From the NCBI GenBank assembly GCA_029780675.1, contig JAKOYE010000007.1, forward strand, positions 1-48,444: a stretch of DNA of 48,444 bases. The letters run 5' to 3'. Under the pieces are notes generated by a model. That model did no database searches, was not told the DNA's origin, and saw nothing but the letters and a program-made list of their open reading frames with translations. The DNA comes from Actinomycetes bacterium (GTDB lineage: Bacteria; Actinomycetota; Actinomycetes; Mycobacteriales; Mycobacteriaceae). Below, one piece after another: positions 32,612-41,686 of this stretch (position 1 is its first letter; each line of letters starts with the position of its first letter). The translations under genes and the position numbers were made by a program.

Positions 32612-33229
32612 TCAGTTCTTGCCGTCGATCCACGTCGTCAGCGCGTCCTCGAGTGCGGCGGCGACGCTCAGACCGCGGTCCCGGGCGGCGTCCTCGAAAC
32701 GATGGACGAGATCGGCCGGGACGGAGGCGTTCACCTTGTCGCGCGCCGGTGCGGACTTCTCCGGTGCCGGGGTGAGGTCCGGGGGCGTATGCCGGGCAAG
32801 GGTTTCGGCGATCGCGTCGCGCAACGCCGGCACCTCTTCGAGCAGACCGGTCAGATCCTCGGCCTCGATGCGCAGCACCTCGGCGGGTCCTGCCGTGGTG
32901 ACCGTGGCGGTGCGCAGTGCACCTTCCTGGATCGCCGAGTGGCCGATGACCTCGCCGGCGCCCAGGGTGGCCACGTGGCGGCGGCCGACGTACACCCCGA
33001 CCTCTCCGCTGAGCAGGATGAAGCAGGAGTCGGCCGGGGTCAGCTCGTGGATCAGCGGCCACGGCGCGGACGTCGAGTCGTGGTGAGCCGCCCGGACGAC
33101 CCGCCGCAGATCCTCATCCGAGAACTTCGCGAACAGCGGGAACTGACGCAGCCGGGCCACATCCTCGTCCTCGCGGATTTCGACCCAAGGCTTCTCGTGA
33201 CGATCTTTGTGCTTGTCGATCAAGCTCAT
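32612..33229 (-). CDS. cyclic-nucleotide-binding protein with C-terminal ribbon-helix-helix-like region
   Basis: A 205-aa soluble protein. Residues about 25-140 are a cNMP-binding barrel: FPLFAKFSDEDLRRVVRAAH, SCFILLSGEVGVYVGRRHVA, then LGAGEVIGHSAIQEGALRTA at the phosphate-binding cassette. There the usual Arg after GE..L is not clear. The C-terminal 45 residues (KVNASVPADLVHRFEDAARD, then RGLSVAAALEDALTTWI) look like a ribbon-helix-helix DNA-binding fold in place of the winged helix of CRP. ATG at 33229 has GAGGAG upstream. It is divergent from the amidase gene with about 107 bp between. Confidence 0.8.
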   Translation of the reverse strand: MSLIDKHKDRHEKPWVEIREDEDVARLRQFPLFAKFSDEDLRRVVRAAHHDSTSAPWPLIHELTPADSCFILLSGEVGVYVGRRHVATLGAGEVIGHSAIQEGALRTATVTTAGPAEVLRIEAEDLTGLLEEVPALRDAIAETLARHTPPDLTPAPEKSAPARDKVNASVPADLVHRFEDAARDRGLSVAAALEDALTTWIDGKN

Positions 33230-33336
33230 TGCAGCGGACTCCTCGATTCGTGGTGCCGACCCAAGCGGCACCGGCCGGTAACAGTATTGGTGGTCAGAGC
33301 TGGCAGGTCCGGCATATTCGACGATTTAATGGCACG

Positions 33337-35058
33337 GTGTCGACGGATTTTGAGGTTACCGAAGCGGGCATCGGCGAACTGCGTTCAGCCCTCGACGAGG
33401 GCCGGGTGACCAGTGTGCAGTTGGTGGAGGCCTATCTGCGCCGGATCGAGGCCTACGACCGGACCGGCCCGCGTCTCAACTCGGTGGTGGTCCTCAACCC
33501 CGATGCGCTCGCCGAAGCGGCGGCCTCGGATCGGCGCAGGGCCTGCGGAGAGTTGCGCGGCCCCCTTGACGGCATCCCGTACACGGCCAAGGACAGCTAT
33601 CTGGTCACCGGACTGACCGCCGCCGCCGGCTCGTACGCGTTCGAGAACCTCATTGCCCAGAGGGATGCGTTCGCCGTCGAGCGGCTCCGCGGAGGCGGCG
33701 CCGTACTGATCGGCCTGACCAACATGCCGGCGATGGCCAACGGGGGAATGCAGCGCGGTCTCTACGGCCGGGCCGAAAGCCCCTACAACGCCGACTATCT
33801 GACCTCGGCGTTCGGATCGGGTTCCTCCAACGGCTCCGGAACCGCCACCGCCGCGAGTTTCGCCGCCTTCGGGCTGGGGGAGGAGACCTGGTCCAGTGGC
33901 CGGGCGCCGGCCACCAACAATGCGCTGTGCGCCTATACCCCGTCGCGCGGGGTGATCTCCGTCCGCGGGAACTGGCCGCTGGTCCCCACCATGGACGTCG
34001 TCGTCCCGCACACCCGGACCATGGCCGACATGCTCGAGGTGCTCGACGTCGTCGTCGCCAACGACCCGGACCCGCGCGGTGACCTGTGGCGTTGCCAACC
34101 GTGGATCGTGATCCCGAGGGCGTCGGCGGTCCGCCCCAAGTCCTACCGTGCGCTGCTGCCGGCCGATCGCTCCGCGGCCCATGAAGCGTTGGCGGGCAAG
34201 CGGTTCGGTATTCCCCGGATGTACGTCAATGCCGATCCCGAGGCCGGGGTGGGGGAGAACCTCGGCATCGGCGGATCGACCGGGCGGCGGATCGAGACTC
34301 GGCAGTCCGTCCTCGACCTGTTTCAGGCTGCCGGGGCCGACCTGGTCGCCGCGGGAGCCGAGGTCGTCCTGGTGGACTTCCCGGTGGTCACCAACTACGA
34401 GTGCGACCGTGCCGGCGCGCCCTCCATTCGGACCCGCGGACTGGTCAGCCCGGAATTCCTGGACCGCGAGATCCTCGACCTGTCCGCCTGGGCCTGGGAC
34501 GACTTCCTACGGGCCAACGGCGACCCGAACCTGTCCCGGCTCGCCGATGTGGACGGCAGCCGGATCTGGGTGCACCCCGAGGGGGCGCTGCCGGACCGGG
34601 CCGAGGGGTTCGGCGACGACATCAACACCTACCCCGACTTCATCCGCGCGCACCCCATCACCTCCTTCCTGGACATCCCGCACCTGGAGGAGGGACTGCG
34701 CGGACTGGAGAAGACCCGCCGCATCGACCTCGAGAACTGGATGGACCGCCTCCGGCTGGACGCGGTCGTGTTTCCCACCGTCGCCGACGTCGGACCCGCC
34801 GACATGGACGTCAACCCCGACTCGGCCGACCTCGGCTGGCGCAACGGGGTGTGGGTGGCCAACGGCAACCTCGTTCCACGCCACCTGGGCATCCCCACCG
34901 TGACCGTCCCGATGGGCACGATGGCCGACATCGGCATGCCGGTCGGAATCACCTTCGCCGGCCGCGCCTACGACGACACCGCGCTGCTGTCGCTGGCCGC
35001 GGCGTTCGAGGCGACCGGCGCGCGACGCACCCCTCCGCCGCGCACGCCGCCCTTATGA
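33337..35058 (+). CDS. amidase-signature family protein
   Basis: A 573-aa amidohydrolase. Catalytic K85 lies in GIPYTAKDSY, and the Ser-rich loop is FGSGSSNGSGTAT (159-171). The nucleophile position is S187 in GEETWSSGRAPA, where most members read TGGS, so the Trp-Ser before the nucleophile is an odd substitution. MRTMAD-like features (VVPHTRTMADMLEVLDVV) and the C-terminal HLGIPTVTVPMG fit the family. It should hydrolyse an amide; no specific substrate can be named. GTG at 33337 is chosen from the onset of homology, although its ribosome site is weak. Its stop overlaps a micro-ORF that leads into the agmatine deiminase gene. Confidence 0.87.
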   Translation: MSTDFEVTEAGIGELRSALDEGRVTSVQLVEAYLRRIEAYDRTGPRLNSVVVLNPDALAEAAASDRRRACGELRGPLDGIPYTAKDSYLVTGLTAAAGSYAFENLIAQRDAFAVERLRGGGAVLIGLTNMPAMANGGMQRGLYGRAESPYNADYLTSAFGSGSSNGSGTATAASFAAFGLGEETWSSGRAPATNNALCAYTPSRGVISVRGNWPLVPTMDVVVPHTRTMADMLEVLDVVVANDPDPRGDLWRCQPWIVIPRASAVRPKSYRALLPADRSAAHEALAGKRFGIPRMYVNADPEAGVGENLGIGGSTGRRIETRQSVLDLFQAAGADLVAAGAEVVLVDFPVVTNYECDRAGAPSIRTRGLVSPEFLDREILDLSAWAWDDFLRANGDPNLSRLADVDGSRIWVHPEGALPDRAEGFGDDINTYPDFIRAHPITSFLDIPHLEEGLRGLEKTRRIDLENWMDRLRLDAVVFPTVADVGPADMDVNPDSADLGWRNGVWVANGNLVPRHLGIPTVTVPMGTMADIGMPVGITFAGRAYDDTALLSLAAAFEATGARRTPPPRTPPL

Positions 35059-35104
35059 CCTGGGCCCTTATGACCTGGGCCCCTATGACCTGGGCCCTTA
35101 TGAT
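35050..35104 (+). repeat. 15-bp tandem repeat, 3.6 copies
   Basis: CCCTTATGACCTGGG occurs at 35050-35064, 35065-35079 and, with one change, 35080-35094, followed by a partial copy to 35104. The repeat carries the amidase stop and supplies one ATG per copy in a single frame, with GGGCCC palindromes at the junctions. It fills the whole gap between two genes. Confidence 0.9.
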
Positions 35105-35114
35105 CGCAGCATGA
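35055..35114 (+). CDS. 19-codon repeat-encoded micro-ORF linking two genes
   Basis: An ATG at 35055 overlaps the amidase stop (ATGA) and opens a frame of 19 codons, MTWALMTWAPMTWALMIAA. Its TGA (35112-35114) overlaps the ATG of the agmatine deiminase gene at 35111, again as ATGA. The repeat unit is 15 bp, so every copy keeps the frame. This geometry would pass ribosomes from the amidase to the deiminase by successive reinitiation, in the absence of a visible Shine-Dalgarno for the deiminase. Whether the peptide is made or matters is unknown; the overlap pattern is seen directly. Confidence 0.35.
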   Translation: MTWALMTWAPMTWALMIAA

Positions 35115-36148
35115 CACCCCCCAGCGGCTACCTGATGCCTGCGGAATCGGCACCGCAGCAACGGGTCTGGATGGCCTTCCCGAGCGAGGGCTACTCGCTG
35201 GGCGACACCGAACAGGCCCGGCACGAAGCCCGATCCACCTGGGCGGCCGTCGCCCACGCGATCGCCGAGTTCGAACCGGTCACCATGATCGTCGACCCGG
35301 ACGAGCGCGCCGCGGCGAGCCGGTATCTGTCGGCGGACATCGAAACTCTCGAGGCGCCGCTGAACGATGCCTGGATGCGCGATATCGGCCCGACCTTCGT
35401 ACACGCCGCCGACGGCTCGGTGGCCGCGGTGGACTGGGTGTTCAACGGCTGGGGCGCCCAGAGTTGGGCACGGTGGGATCGTGACGCCCGGATCGGCCGC
35501 ATCGTCGCCGAGGCCGCGGGAACCCCGATCATCACCTCCGAGCTGGTCAACGAGGGCGGCGGCATTCAGGTGGACGGTGCGGGCACCGTCCTGCTGACCG
35601 ACACCGTGCAACTCGACCCGGGACGCAACCCGGGCCTCGGCCGCGCCGCGGTGGAGGCCGAACTGGCCCGCACCATCGGGACGACGCACGCGGTCTGGCT
35701 GCCGCGCGGGCTCACCCGCGACTCCGAGCGGTTCGGCACCCGCGGCCACGTCGACATCGTCGCGGCGATCACCTCACCGGGCCGACTGCTGCTGCACACC
35801 CAGACCGACGCGTCACACCCCGATCACCAGGTGTGCCGCGAGATCCGGGCGGCACTGGAGGGCACCCACGACGCTGCCGGCCGGGAATGGGAAATCACCG
35901 AGATGCCCGCTCCGGCAACGCTGACCGACGCCGAGGGATATGTCGACTACAGCTACATCAACCACCTGGTCGTCAACGGCGGCGTCATCGCGTGCGGCTT
36001 CGGCGACATCCGCGACGGCGATGCCGCCACCATCCTTGCCGAGCACTACCCGGGCCGGCGGGTGGTGACCGTCGACGCCCGACCGCTGTTCGAGCGCGGC
36101 GGCGGCATCCACTGCATCACCCAGCAGCAGCCGGCCCCGAGCGGATAG
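35111..36148 (+). CDS. agmatine deiminase family protein (PAD_porph)
   Basis: A 345-aa guanidino-modifying enzyme. The catalytic residues are visible: DAWMRDIGPTFV with D91 as substrate contact, ELVNEGGGIQVDG, H213 in RGHVDIVAAI, and C335 in GGGIHCITQQQP. Members convert agmatine to N-carbamoylputrescine and ammonia, or deiminate arginine residues. No ribosome-binding site is seen before ATG 35111, but the stop of the micro-ORF overlaps it, suggesting translational coupling with the upstream amidase. An amidase next to an agmatine deiminase fits N-carbamoylputrescine or related amide breakdown, which is inference. Confidence 0.9.
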   Translation: MTPPSGYLMPAESAPQQRVWMAFPSEGYSLGDTEQARHEARSTWAAVAHAIAEFEPVTMIVDPDERAAASRYLSADIETLEAPLNDAWMRDIGPTFVHAADGSVAAVDWVFNGWGAQSWARWDRDARIGRIVAEAAGTPIITSELVNEGGGIQVDGAGTVLLTDTVQLDPGRNPGLGRAAVEAELARTIGTTHAVWLPRGLTRDSERFGTRGHVDIVAAITSPGRLLLHTQTDASHPDHQVCREIRAALEGTHDAAGREWEITEMPAPATLTDAEGYVDYSYINHLVVNGGVIACGFGDIRDGDAATILAEHYPGRRVVTVDARPLFERGGGIHCITQQQPAPSG

Positions 36149-36187
36149 CGCCGAGGCCCCGAGGGCTGGAATGGAGACCGGGTCGGC

Positions 36188-37858
36188 TCAGATACTGTCG
36201 GCCAGGGCCCGGCCGGCCGCCCGTCCGGAGAAGATGCACCCGCCGAGGAAGGTGCCCTCCAGGGCGTTGTAGCCGTGCACCCCGCCGCCGCCGAAACCGG
36301 CCACCTCACCGGCCGCGTACAGCCCGGGGATCGGCTGGCCGTCATGGCCCAAGGCCCTCGAGGAAAGGTCGGTCTGGATGCCTCCCAACGTCTTTCGGGT
36401 GAGCACATGCAGTTTGACGCCGATCAGCGGCCCGGCGTCCGGGTCGAGGATGCGGTGCGGGGCCGCGGTGCGGCCGATACGTTCGGTGATGGACTTGCGG
36501 GCGTTGTGGATGCCCTGGATCTGGGCGTCCTTGCTGAACGGGTTGGCGACCTGCATGTCCCGGGCCTCGATCTGCCGGCGGATCGCAACCGGGTCCAGCA
36601 GCGGCTGGTCGGTGAGGGCGTTCATCTTCGCCACCAGTTCCTCGAGACTGTCGGCGACCACGAAATCGGCCCCGCGCTCCTTGAACGCCTCGACGGGTGC
36701 GGGTGCCTTGTTGTTCAGGACACGTTGGCGGGCAAATGTTTTCCAGTTCCCCTCGGTGATGTCGGGGTTCTGCTCCGAACCCGACAGGGCGAACTCCTTC
36801 TTGATGATCTTCTGGGTGAGGATGAACCAGGAGTGGTCGTAGCCGGCGATGTCGGGGGTGGTGCGCAGGTAGCGCAGGGTGCCGAGGGTGTCGTAGCCCG
36901 GTAGGTAGGGCTGCGGCAGTCGCCGGCCCAGCGCGTCGAACCACATCGACGACGGGCCGGGCAGGATCCGGATGGCGTGTTTGGGCCAGATCGGATCCCA
37001 GTTCTGGACGCCCTCGGTGTAGTGCCACATCCGGTCCCGGTTGACCAGGCGGACACCGCTGCCGGCGGCGATGTCGAGCATCCGGCCGTCGACGTAGGCG
37101 GGGACGCCGGTGATCATCGACGCCGGTGGGGTGCCCATCCGCTCCGGCCAGTACCGGCGCACGATGTCGTGATTGCCGCCGATCCCGCCGGTGGTGAGCA
37201 CCACCGCCTGTGCCGACAGTTCGAACGTCGCGACCGCGTCGCGGTTGGACGGTTTCCCGCGGGGGGCGTCGTCGGGGGCCAGCACGGTCCCGCGCACCCC
37301 GGTGGCGGCACCGTCGGTGAGGACGAGGTCGTCGACCCGATGGCGGTGGTGGAAGGTCACCAGGCCGCGCTCGGCGGCCGCCAGCGCCGACTCGGCGAAC
37401 GGCGTGACGATTCCGGTCCCGGTTCCCCACGGGACGTGGAAGCGCGGGACCGAGTTGCCGTGGCCGGTGGCGGTGAGATCGCCGCGTTCGGCCCAGCCGA
37501 CGCTGGGCAGGAACTCGATGCCCTGATCGCAGAGGTAACCGCGCTTGTCGCCGGCGGCGAACTCGACATAGGCTCGCGCCCATCGGGCGGCCCACAGATC
37601 CTCATCATCGAGCCGGTCGAAGCCCGCGCTGCCCTGCCAGTCGTTCCAGGCCAGTTCCAGCGAGTCGGAGATCCGCATCCGGCGCTGTTCGGGGCTGTCC
37701 ACCAGGAAGATCCCGCCGAACGACCAGAAGGCCTGGCCGCCCAGATTCGCTGCGTTCTCCTGGTCCACCACGGCCACCCGCTTGCCGCGGCGGGTCAGTT
37801 CGAAAGTGGCGACCAGCCCGGCAAGGCCCGCTCCGACGACGATCACATCTGCATCCAC
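36188..37858 (-). CDS. FAD-binding dehydrogenase (fumarate reductase/KstD-like flavoprotein)
   Basis: A 556-aa flavoprotein. The N-terminal dinucleotide-binding motif is VIVVGAGLAGLVATFELTRR, followed by VVDQENAANLGGQAFWSFGG. FAD/substrate features include VLTTGGIGGNH and, near the C-terminus, GLYAAGEVAGFGGGGVHGYN and GTFLGGCIFSGRAAG. The family includes 3-ketosteroid dehydrogenases and fumarate-reductase-like oxidoreductases; this member belongs to the actinobacterial group annotated only as FAD-binding dehydrogenase, substrate unknown. The GTG at 37858 begins just before the Rossmann motif. It is divergent from the DUF3097 gene, with 94 bp between starts. Confidence 0.88.
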   Translation of the reverse strand: MDADVIVVGAGLAGLVATFELTRRGKRVAVVDQENAANLGGQAFWSFGGIFLVDSPEQRRMRISDSLELAWNDWQGSAGFDRLDDEDLWAARWARAYVEFAAGDKRGYLCDQGIEFLPSVGWAERGDLTATGHGNSVPRFHVPWGTGTGIVTPFAESALAAAERGLVTFHHRHRVDDLVLTDGAATGVRGTVLAPDDAPRGKPSNRDAVATFELSAQAVVLTTGGIGGNHDIVRRYWPERMGTPPASMITGVPAYVDGRMLDIAAGSGVRLVNRDRMWHYTEGVQNWDPIWPKHAIRILPGPSSMWFDALGRRLPQPYLPGYDTLGTLRYLRTTPDIAGYDHSWFILTQKIIKKEFALSGSEQNPDITEGNWKTFARQRVLNNKAPAPVEAFKERGADFVVADSLEELVAKMNALTDQPLLDPVAIRRQIEARDMQVANPFSKDAQIQGIHNARKSITERIGRTAAPHRILDPDAGPLIGVKLHVLTRKTLGGIQTDLSSRALGHDGQPIPGLYAAGEVAGFGGGGVHGYNALEGTFLGGCIFSGRAAGRALADSI

Positions 37859-37952
37859 GAGGACAACGTAGGCATTCGGACCCGCAGACGGAACACCGAC
37901 CCGCCGGGCGGCCTGCACGGCCGGAGCCGGCCGAGTCTCTAGCATCGGTTCA

Positions 37953-38801
37953 GTGGCTGATCGCTATGGCACCGACGTCCTCGCCAACAATCCCCACGAC
38001 ACCCTGAAATCCCGCAGGCCCCGTTCGGTGGAACAGGCCGCGGAGATCGGGATGGTCGTCGAGGACCCGCAGTCGGGCTACGTCGGTGCGGTGCTGCGGG
38101 TGGAGGGCGGCAACGTCGAACTCGAGGACCGGCACGGCCGGGTTCGGGTGTTCCCGCTGGGACCCGGCTTTCTGGTGGACGGGCGCCCGGTGATCCTGAC
38201 TGCCCCGCTTCGCGTTTCGGCCACCCCGACCCGCACCAAGTCCGGGTCGGTGAAGGTGGCCGACGCCCGGGCGAAAGTGGCCCTGGCCGGACGGATCTAC
38301 GTCGAGGGACGTCATGACGCCGAACTCGTCGAGCAGGTGTGGGGCGAGGATCTGCGGGTCGAGGGTGTGGTGGTGGAGTACCTCGGCGGTATCGACGACC
38401 TGGTGGACGTCGTCGCCTCGTTCCGGCCCGGGCGGGGACGGCGTCTCGGTGTGCTGGTCGATCATCTGGTGCCCGGATCCAAGGAGGCCCGGATCGCCGA
38501 GGCGGTCCGCCGCGGTCCCGGCGGGGAGCACACCCTGGTTGTCGGGCACCCGTTCGTCGACATCTGGCAGGCGGTCAAGCCGGCCCGGGTGGGCCTGAAG
38601 GCGTGGCCGAAGGTGCCGCGCAGCATGGACTGGAAGACCGGTATCTGCCAGGCACTGGGCCTGCCGCACCGCGACCAGGCCGATATCGCCGCGGCGTGGC
38701 GCCGAATCCGGGGAACGGTGCGGGACTGGACCGACCTGGAACCGGAACTGATCGGCCGGGTCGAGGAACTCATCGACTTCGTCACCGCGCCGGAAGGCTA
38801 G
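37953..38801 (+). CDS. DUF3097 family protein with TOPRIM-like segment
   Basis: A 282-aa conserved actinobacterial protein of the DUF3097 family. The N-terminal half has an SH3-like look (GYVGAVLRVEGGNVELEDRH). The middle part, GRIYVEGRHDAELVEQVWGE followed by LGVLVDHLVPGSKE, has a conserved Glu and a later Asp like a TOPRIM metal site, raising the possibility of a nucleic-acid enzyme. The C-terminus is conserved (DWKTGICQALGLPH). GTG start at 37953. The gene's cellular role is not established; it is usually single copy in actinobacteria. Confidence 0.82.
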   Translation: MADRYGTDVLANNPHDTLKSRRPRSVEQAAEIGMVVEDPQSGYVGAVLRVEGGNVELEDRHGRVRVFPLGPGFLVDGRPVILTAPLRVSATPTRTKSGSVKVADARAKVALAGRIYVEGRHDAELVEQVWGEDLRVEGVVVEYLGGIDDLVDVVASFRPGRGRRLGVLVDHLVPGSKEARIAEAVRRGPGGEHTLVVGHPFVDIWQAVKPARVGLKAWPKVPRSMDWKTGICQALGLPHRDQADIAAAWRRIRGTVRDWTDLEPELIGRVEELIDFVTAPEG

Positions 38802-38870
38802 ATTCCGCGCTGCGCCGGGGTGGCGCTGAGTTAGCGTCGGTCAATCACACTGCAACGGAAACGGCGACCG

Positions 38871-40094
38871 ATGACGCGGACGGCACTGCTCTCCCGACTC
38901 GGCGAGCCGAGGGGTCTGCTGATCGGCGGCATCGCCGCCGGTGTGGCCGGGGTGATGGCCGATCTGCTCAGTCCGATCTACGCGACGTCCTTCCACAAGG
39001 GCTTCGGACTGAGCAACACCCAGGCGGGGTTCCTGGTCACCGCGGCGCTGGGAATGATGGCGGTGGCCGAGTTCGGGCTCGCGCACTCGATCGGCCGGCG
39101 CAACCTGAAGCACGTCACCACCTGGGGCGTCGCGCTGTCCTGCGGTGCGCTCATCTACATCAGTGAGGTCAGCGACAACGGTTTCTGGTCGCTGTTTGCC
39201 GGGATGGCCGTGCTGGGACTGGGGTGCGGACTGAGCTTCGTCGCCGGTAATGCCGCGCTGTCCTACGCCACCAACAGCGAACGGGCGTTCGGGCTGCTGA
39301 CGTTCTGGTACATGATCTTCGTCTTCGTGATGATGAGCACGAATCCTGTTCTGCGCCAGATGTACCCGATCGTCCTGCCCTATGCCGCCATGGTGGCGGT
39401 GCAGCTGCTGTGCCTGGCGCTGGTGTGGTGGAAGCTGCCCGACACCCGAGTGCTCGCCGCCGAGCGTGCGGCCGCCGCCCCGGTCGACGATGCCCCGGCC
39501 GGGGGACCAGGAAGTGCCGCGACGCCGGCACTGTTCAGTTCGTTGCCGGTGCTGCTCGGACTGGCGGTCACAGTGTCTCAGCTGGCAGTGGCCGGATTGT
39601 GGACCTTCGCTCAGGAACTGGGCTCGACCGCGGGACTGTCCTCCCAGACGACCGCCACCTTCCTGGGTGTGTCCCAGCTGGTCGGTCTGCTGGGCACCCT
39701 GGCCCCCTGGCTACTCGGTCGCCTCATCGGCCGGGCCGCGCTGGGTGCCGCGGGCTTCCTGCTTGCCGCAATCGGCATCCTGCTGGTCGGACTGGTGCAC
39801 ACCCCGGCCGGGTACATCGCCGGCAACCTCGCGGTCAACCTCGGGTACTGGGTCACCCTGCCGTTGGCGCTGTCGGTCGCGTCCGACCTGGACCGTGACG
39901 GCGGGCGGCTGGTCGCGTTCATGCTGGGCATGTCCTCGGTGGGGCTGGCACTCGGACCCAGCCTGGCCGGACCGCTGCTGGGCGGCGCCGATACGACGCT
40001 GGGCGGCTTGATCTTCGGTGTCCTCGGACTGGCCGCCGTGCCCCTCATCCTCGCGCCGGCGGCGGCCGCCGACCGGGCCGTCCCACCACGCTAA
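38871..40094 (+). CDS. major facilitator superfamily transporter
   Basis: A 407-aa protein with about twelve transmembrane segments. The N-terminal half has GFGLSNTQAGFLVTAALGMM and LAHSIGRRNLKHVTTWGVAL, where the MFS loop 2-3 motif would be. A charged loop of about 25 residues (LAAERAAAAPVDDAPAGGPG) separates the halves. The direction and substrate are not evident. It ends four bases inside the convergent PepSY gene, so the 3' ends overlap. Confidence 0.87.
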   Translation: MTRTALLSRLGEPRGLLIGGIAAGVAGVMADLLSPIYATSFHKGFGLSNTQAGFLVTAALGMMAVAEFGLAHSIGRRNLKHVTTWGVALSCGALIYISEVSDNGFWSLFAGMAVLGLGCGLSFVAGNAALSYATNSERAFGLLTFWYMIFVFVMMSTNPVLRQMYPIVLPYAAMVAVQLLCLALVWWKLPDTRVLAAERAAAAPVDDAPAGGPGSAATPALFSSLPVLLGLAVTVSQLAVAGLWTFAQELGSTAGLSSQTTATFLGVSQLVGLLGTLAPWLLGRLIGRAALGAAGFLLAAIGILLVGLVHTPAGYIAGNLAVNLGYWVTLPLALSVASDLDRDGGRLVAFMLGMSSVGLALGPSLAGPLLGGADTTLGGLIFGVLGLAAVPLILAPAAAADRAVPPR

Positions 40095-41617
40095 GCCCGG
40101 CTGCCCGCCACGCGGTTGCGTTGGGCGGCCAGGATGGCTTCCGCGATCAGCACCACCAGCAGACTGACCCCGAAGGACGGGTAGATCACGGCCAGTGCGG
40201 TGGCGATCACCCCGACGGCGACCACGGCGCCCCGCGGTGCGGCCGGAGCCTGCGCATCCGCCCCTCGACCGGGTATTCCGCTGCCGCCCGTCGGCCGGCG
40301 CCTCCACCACATCGCCGCGGCGGTGATGATGCTGGTGAGCAGACCCAGGCAGGCCGCGGTGGCCAGAATGCGGGTGACAATCCCGTACTGGGTGCCCATG
40401 TGCATGTCGACCGCCCAACCGGTGGCCCGCGCGAGGGCGCCGTCCTGAGCGGCGGTGGCGTTGGCGATGGTCCGGCCGGTGAACTGGTCGAGATACAGGG
40501 TGCGCTGCTCGGAGAGCTTCTGCGGCCAGTGATTGACCACCGCGTAGCTGCCGAACACGGTCCCGTCGGGGCCGGTGCTGTCCGACGGAGGCGCGATCGA
40601 ATATCCGGGAAGCATCCCTTCGGTCCGGGCGATCTCGTTGATGTCGTTGAAGCCCAAAGGTTTCGGCGACAGCCCCGACGGCGAACCGGCAGCCTCTCCG
40701 GTTGCCGAGGCGTAGACCGGGTCGTCCTTGTCGGCCCAGGCGATCCGGCGGCCGAGACGGTCCAGGTCACCGAGTTTCGCCGGGGTCGATGGCGCGTCGA
40801 TCTCCGTCGACGGCGTGACGGCGGCGGTGACCGCCCGCCAGTTCTCTCCCCAGTACCGCGACCAGGACAGCCCGGACACGATGTAGCAGATCAGGACCAC
40901 CGACAGCAGGACGCCGGTGGTGGCGTGGAGGTCACGCCAGCGGGTTCGGCCGCCCTTGCGCCAGCGAATCCTCAGCCGCGGCTTGCCCCGCTCCAGCCGG
41001 CGCGGCCACCACAGGTACAGGCCGGTGGCAGCCAGCACCAGGACCCAGACGGCGGTCATCTCGATGATCAGGTTGCCCACGCCCACCTGCAGCGACGGCT
41101 CGGGATTCGAGTCCGGTGCGATCAGATGGCCCAGCGAGGGCAGCGAGAGGGTGGGGCCGTCGTTGCCGAACAGTCGGTGCACCTGATTGGCCCAGCCCAC
41201 CAGACCGTCCAGTTCGTGCCGCTGACCCACATAGTGGCCGGTGTAGGGATCGACGAAGACCTGGGTGACGTTGCGCTCGCCGATCCCGGCAGGTTCGGCG
41301 GGAACGAAGTCGACGCGGGTCGACCGGCCCGGGACCGTCGGCGGTGTCACGGCGTCGAGCACCAGACCCGGACCGGCCTGGCGGCGCGCCTCGGCAACCT
41401 GGTCGTCCAGCGACACCGGGGCGGATCCGGTGGAGACCACCGTCAGACCGCGGTTCAGCCACAGGTCCAGCGGCTGGGAGTAGAGGATCACCAGCCCGCT
41501 GCAGGCCAGGATCACCAGTGCGGGCGCCACGAACAGCCCGACCCAGAAATGCAGCCGCCAGATCCGTCGCAGGACGGCCGCGTCACCGCGGCGCTGATCG
41601 CGCTCGATAGTCGTCAC
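40091..41617 (-). CDS. PepSY-TM domain membrane protein
   Basis: A 508-aa protein of the PepSY_TM (PiuB-like) family, with four to five main transmembrane segments and a large outer loop. Conserved histidines appear in WRLHFWVGLFVAP, WANQVHRLFG, WRDLHATTGVLLSVVL and VDMHMGTQYG, likely binding haem or metal. PepSY_TM proteins are tied to iron or metal-reduction systems. A hydrophobic C-terminal tail follows (VIYPSFGVSLLVVLIAEAIL). ATG at 41617. It is convergent with the MFS gene and may be its own transcript. Confidence 0.87.
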   Translation of the reverse strand: MTTIERDQRRGDAAVLRRIWRLHFWVGLFVAPALVILACSGLVILYSQPLDLWLNRGLTVVSTGSAPVSLDDQVAEARRQAGPGLVLDAVTPPTVPGRSTRVDFVPAEPAGIGERNVTQVFVDPYTGHYVGQRHELDGLVGWANQVHRLFGNDGPTLSLPSLGHLIAPDSNPEPSLQVGVGNLIIEMTAVWVLVLAATGLYLWWPRRLERGKPRLRIRWRKGGRTRWRDLHATTGVLLSVVLICYIVSGLSWSRYWGENWRAVTAAVTPSTEIDAPSTPAKLGDLDRLGRRIAWADKDDPVYASATGEAAGSPSGLSPKPLGFNDINEIARTEGMLPGYSIAPPSDSTGPDGTVFGSYAVVNHWPQKLSEQRTLYLDQFTGRTIANATAAQDGALARATGWAVDMHMGTQYGIVTRILATAACLGLLTSIITAAAMWWRRRPTGGSGIPGRGADAQAPAAPRGAVVAVGVIATALAVIYPSFGVSLLVVLIAEAILAAQRNRVAGSRA

Positions 41618-41686
41618 GAAGTCATTGGTCGTCCGGGGCGGCGCTCAAGTTCCGGACAGACCTCGGTCGGCTCGGGTCGGTCCGGG

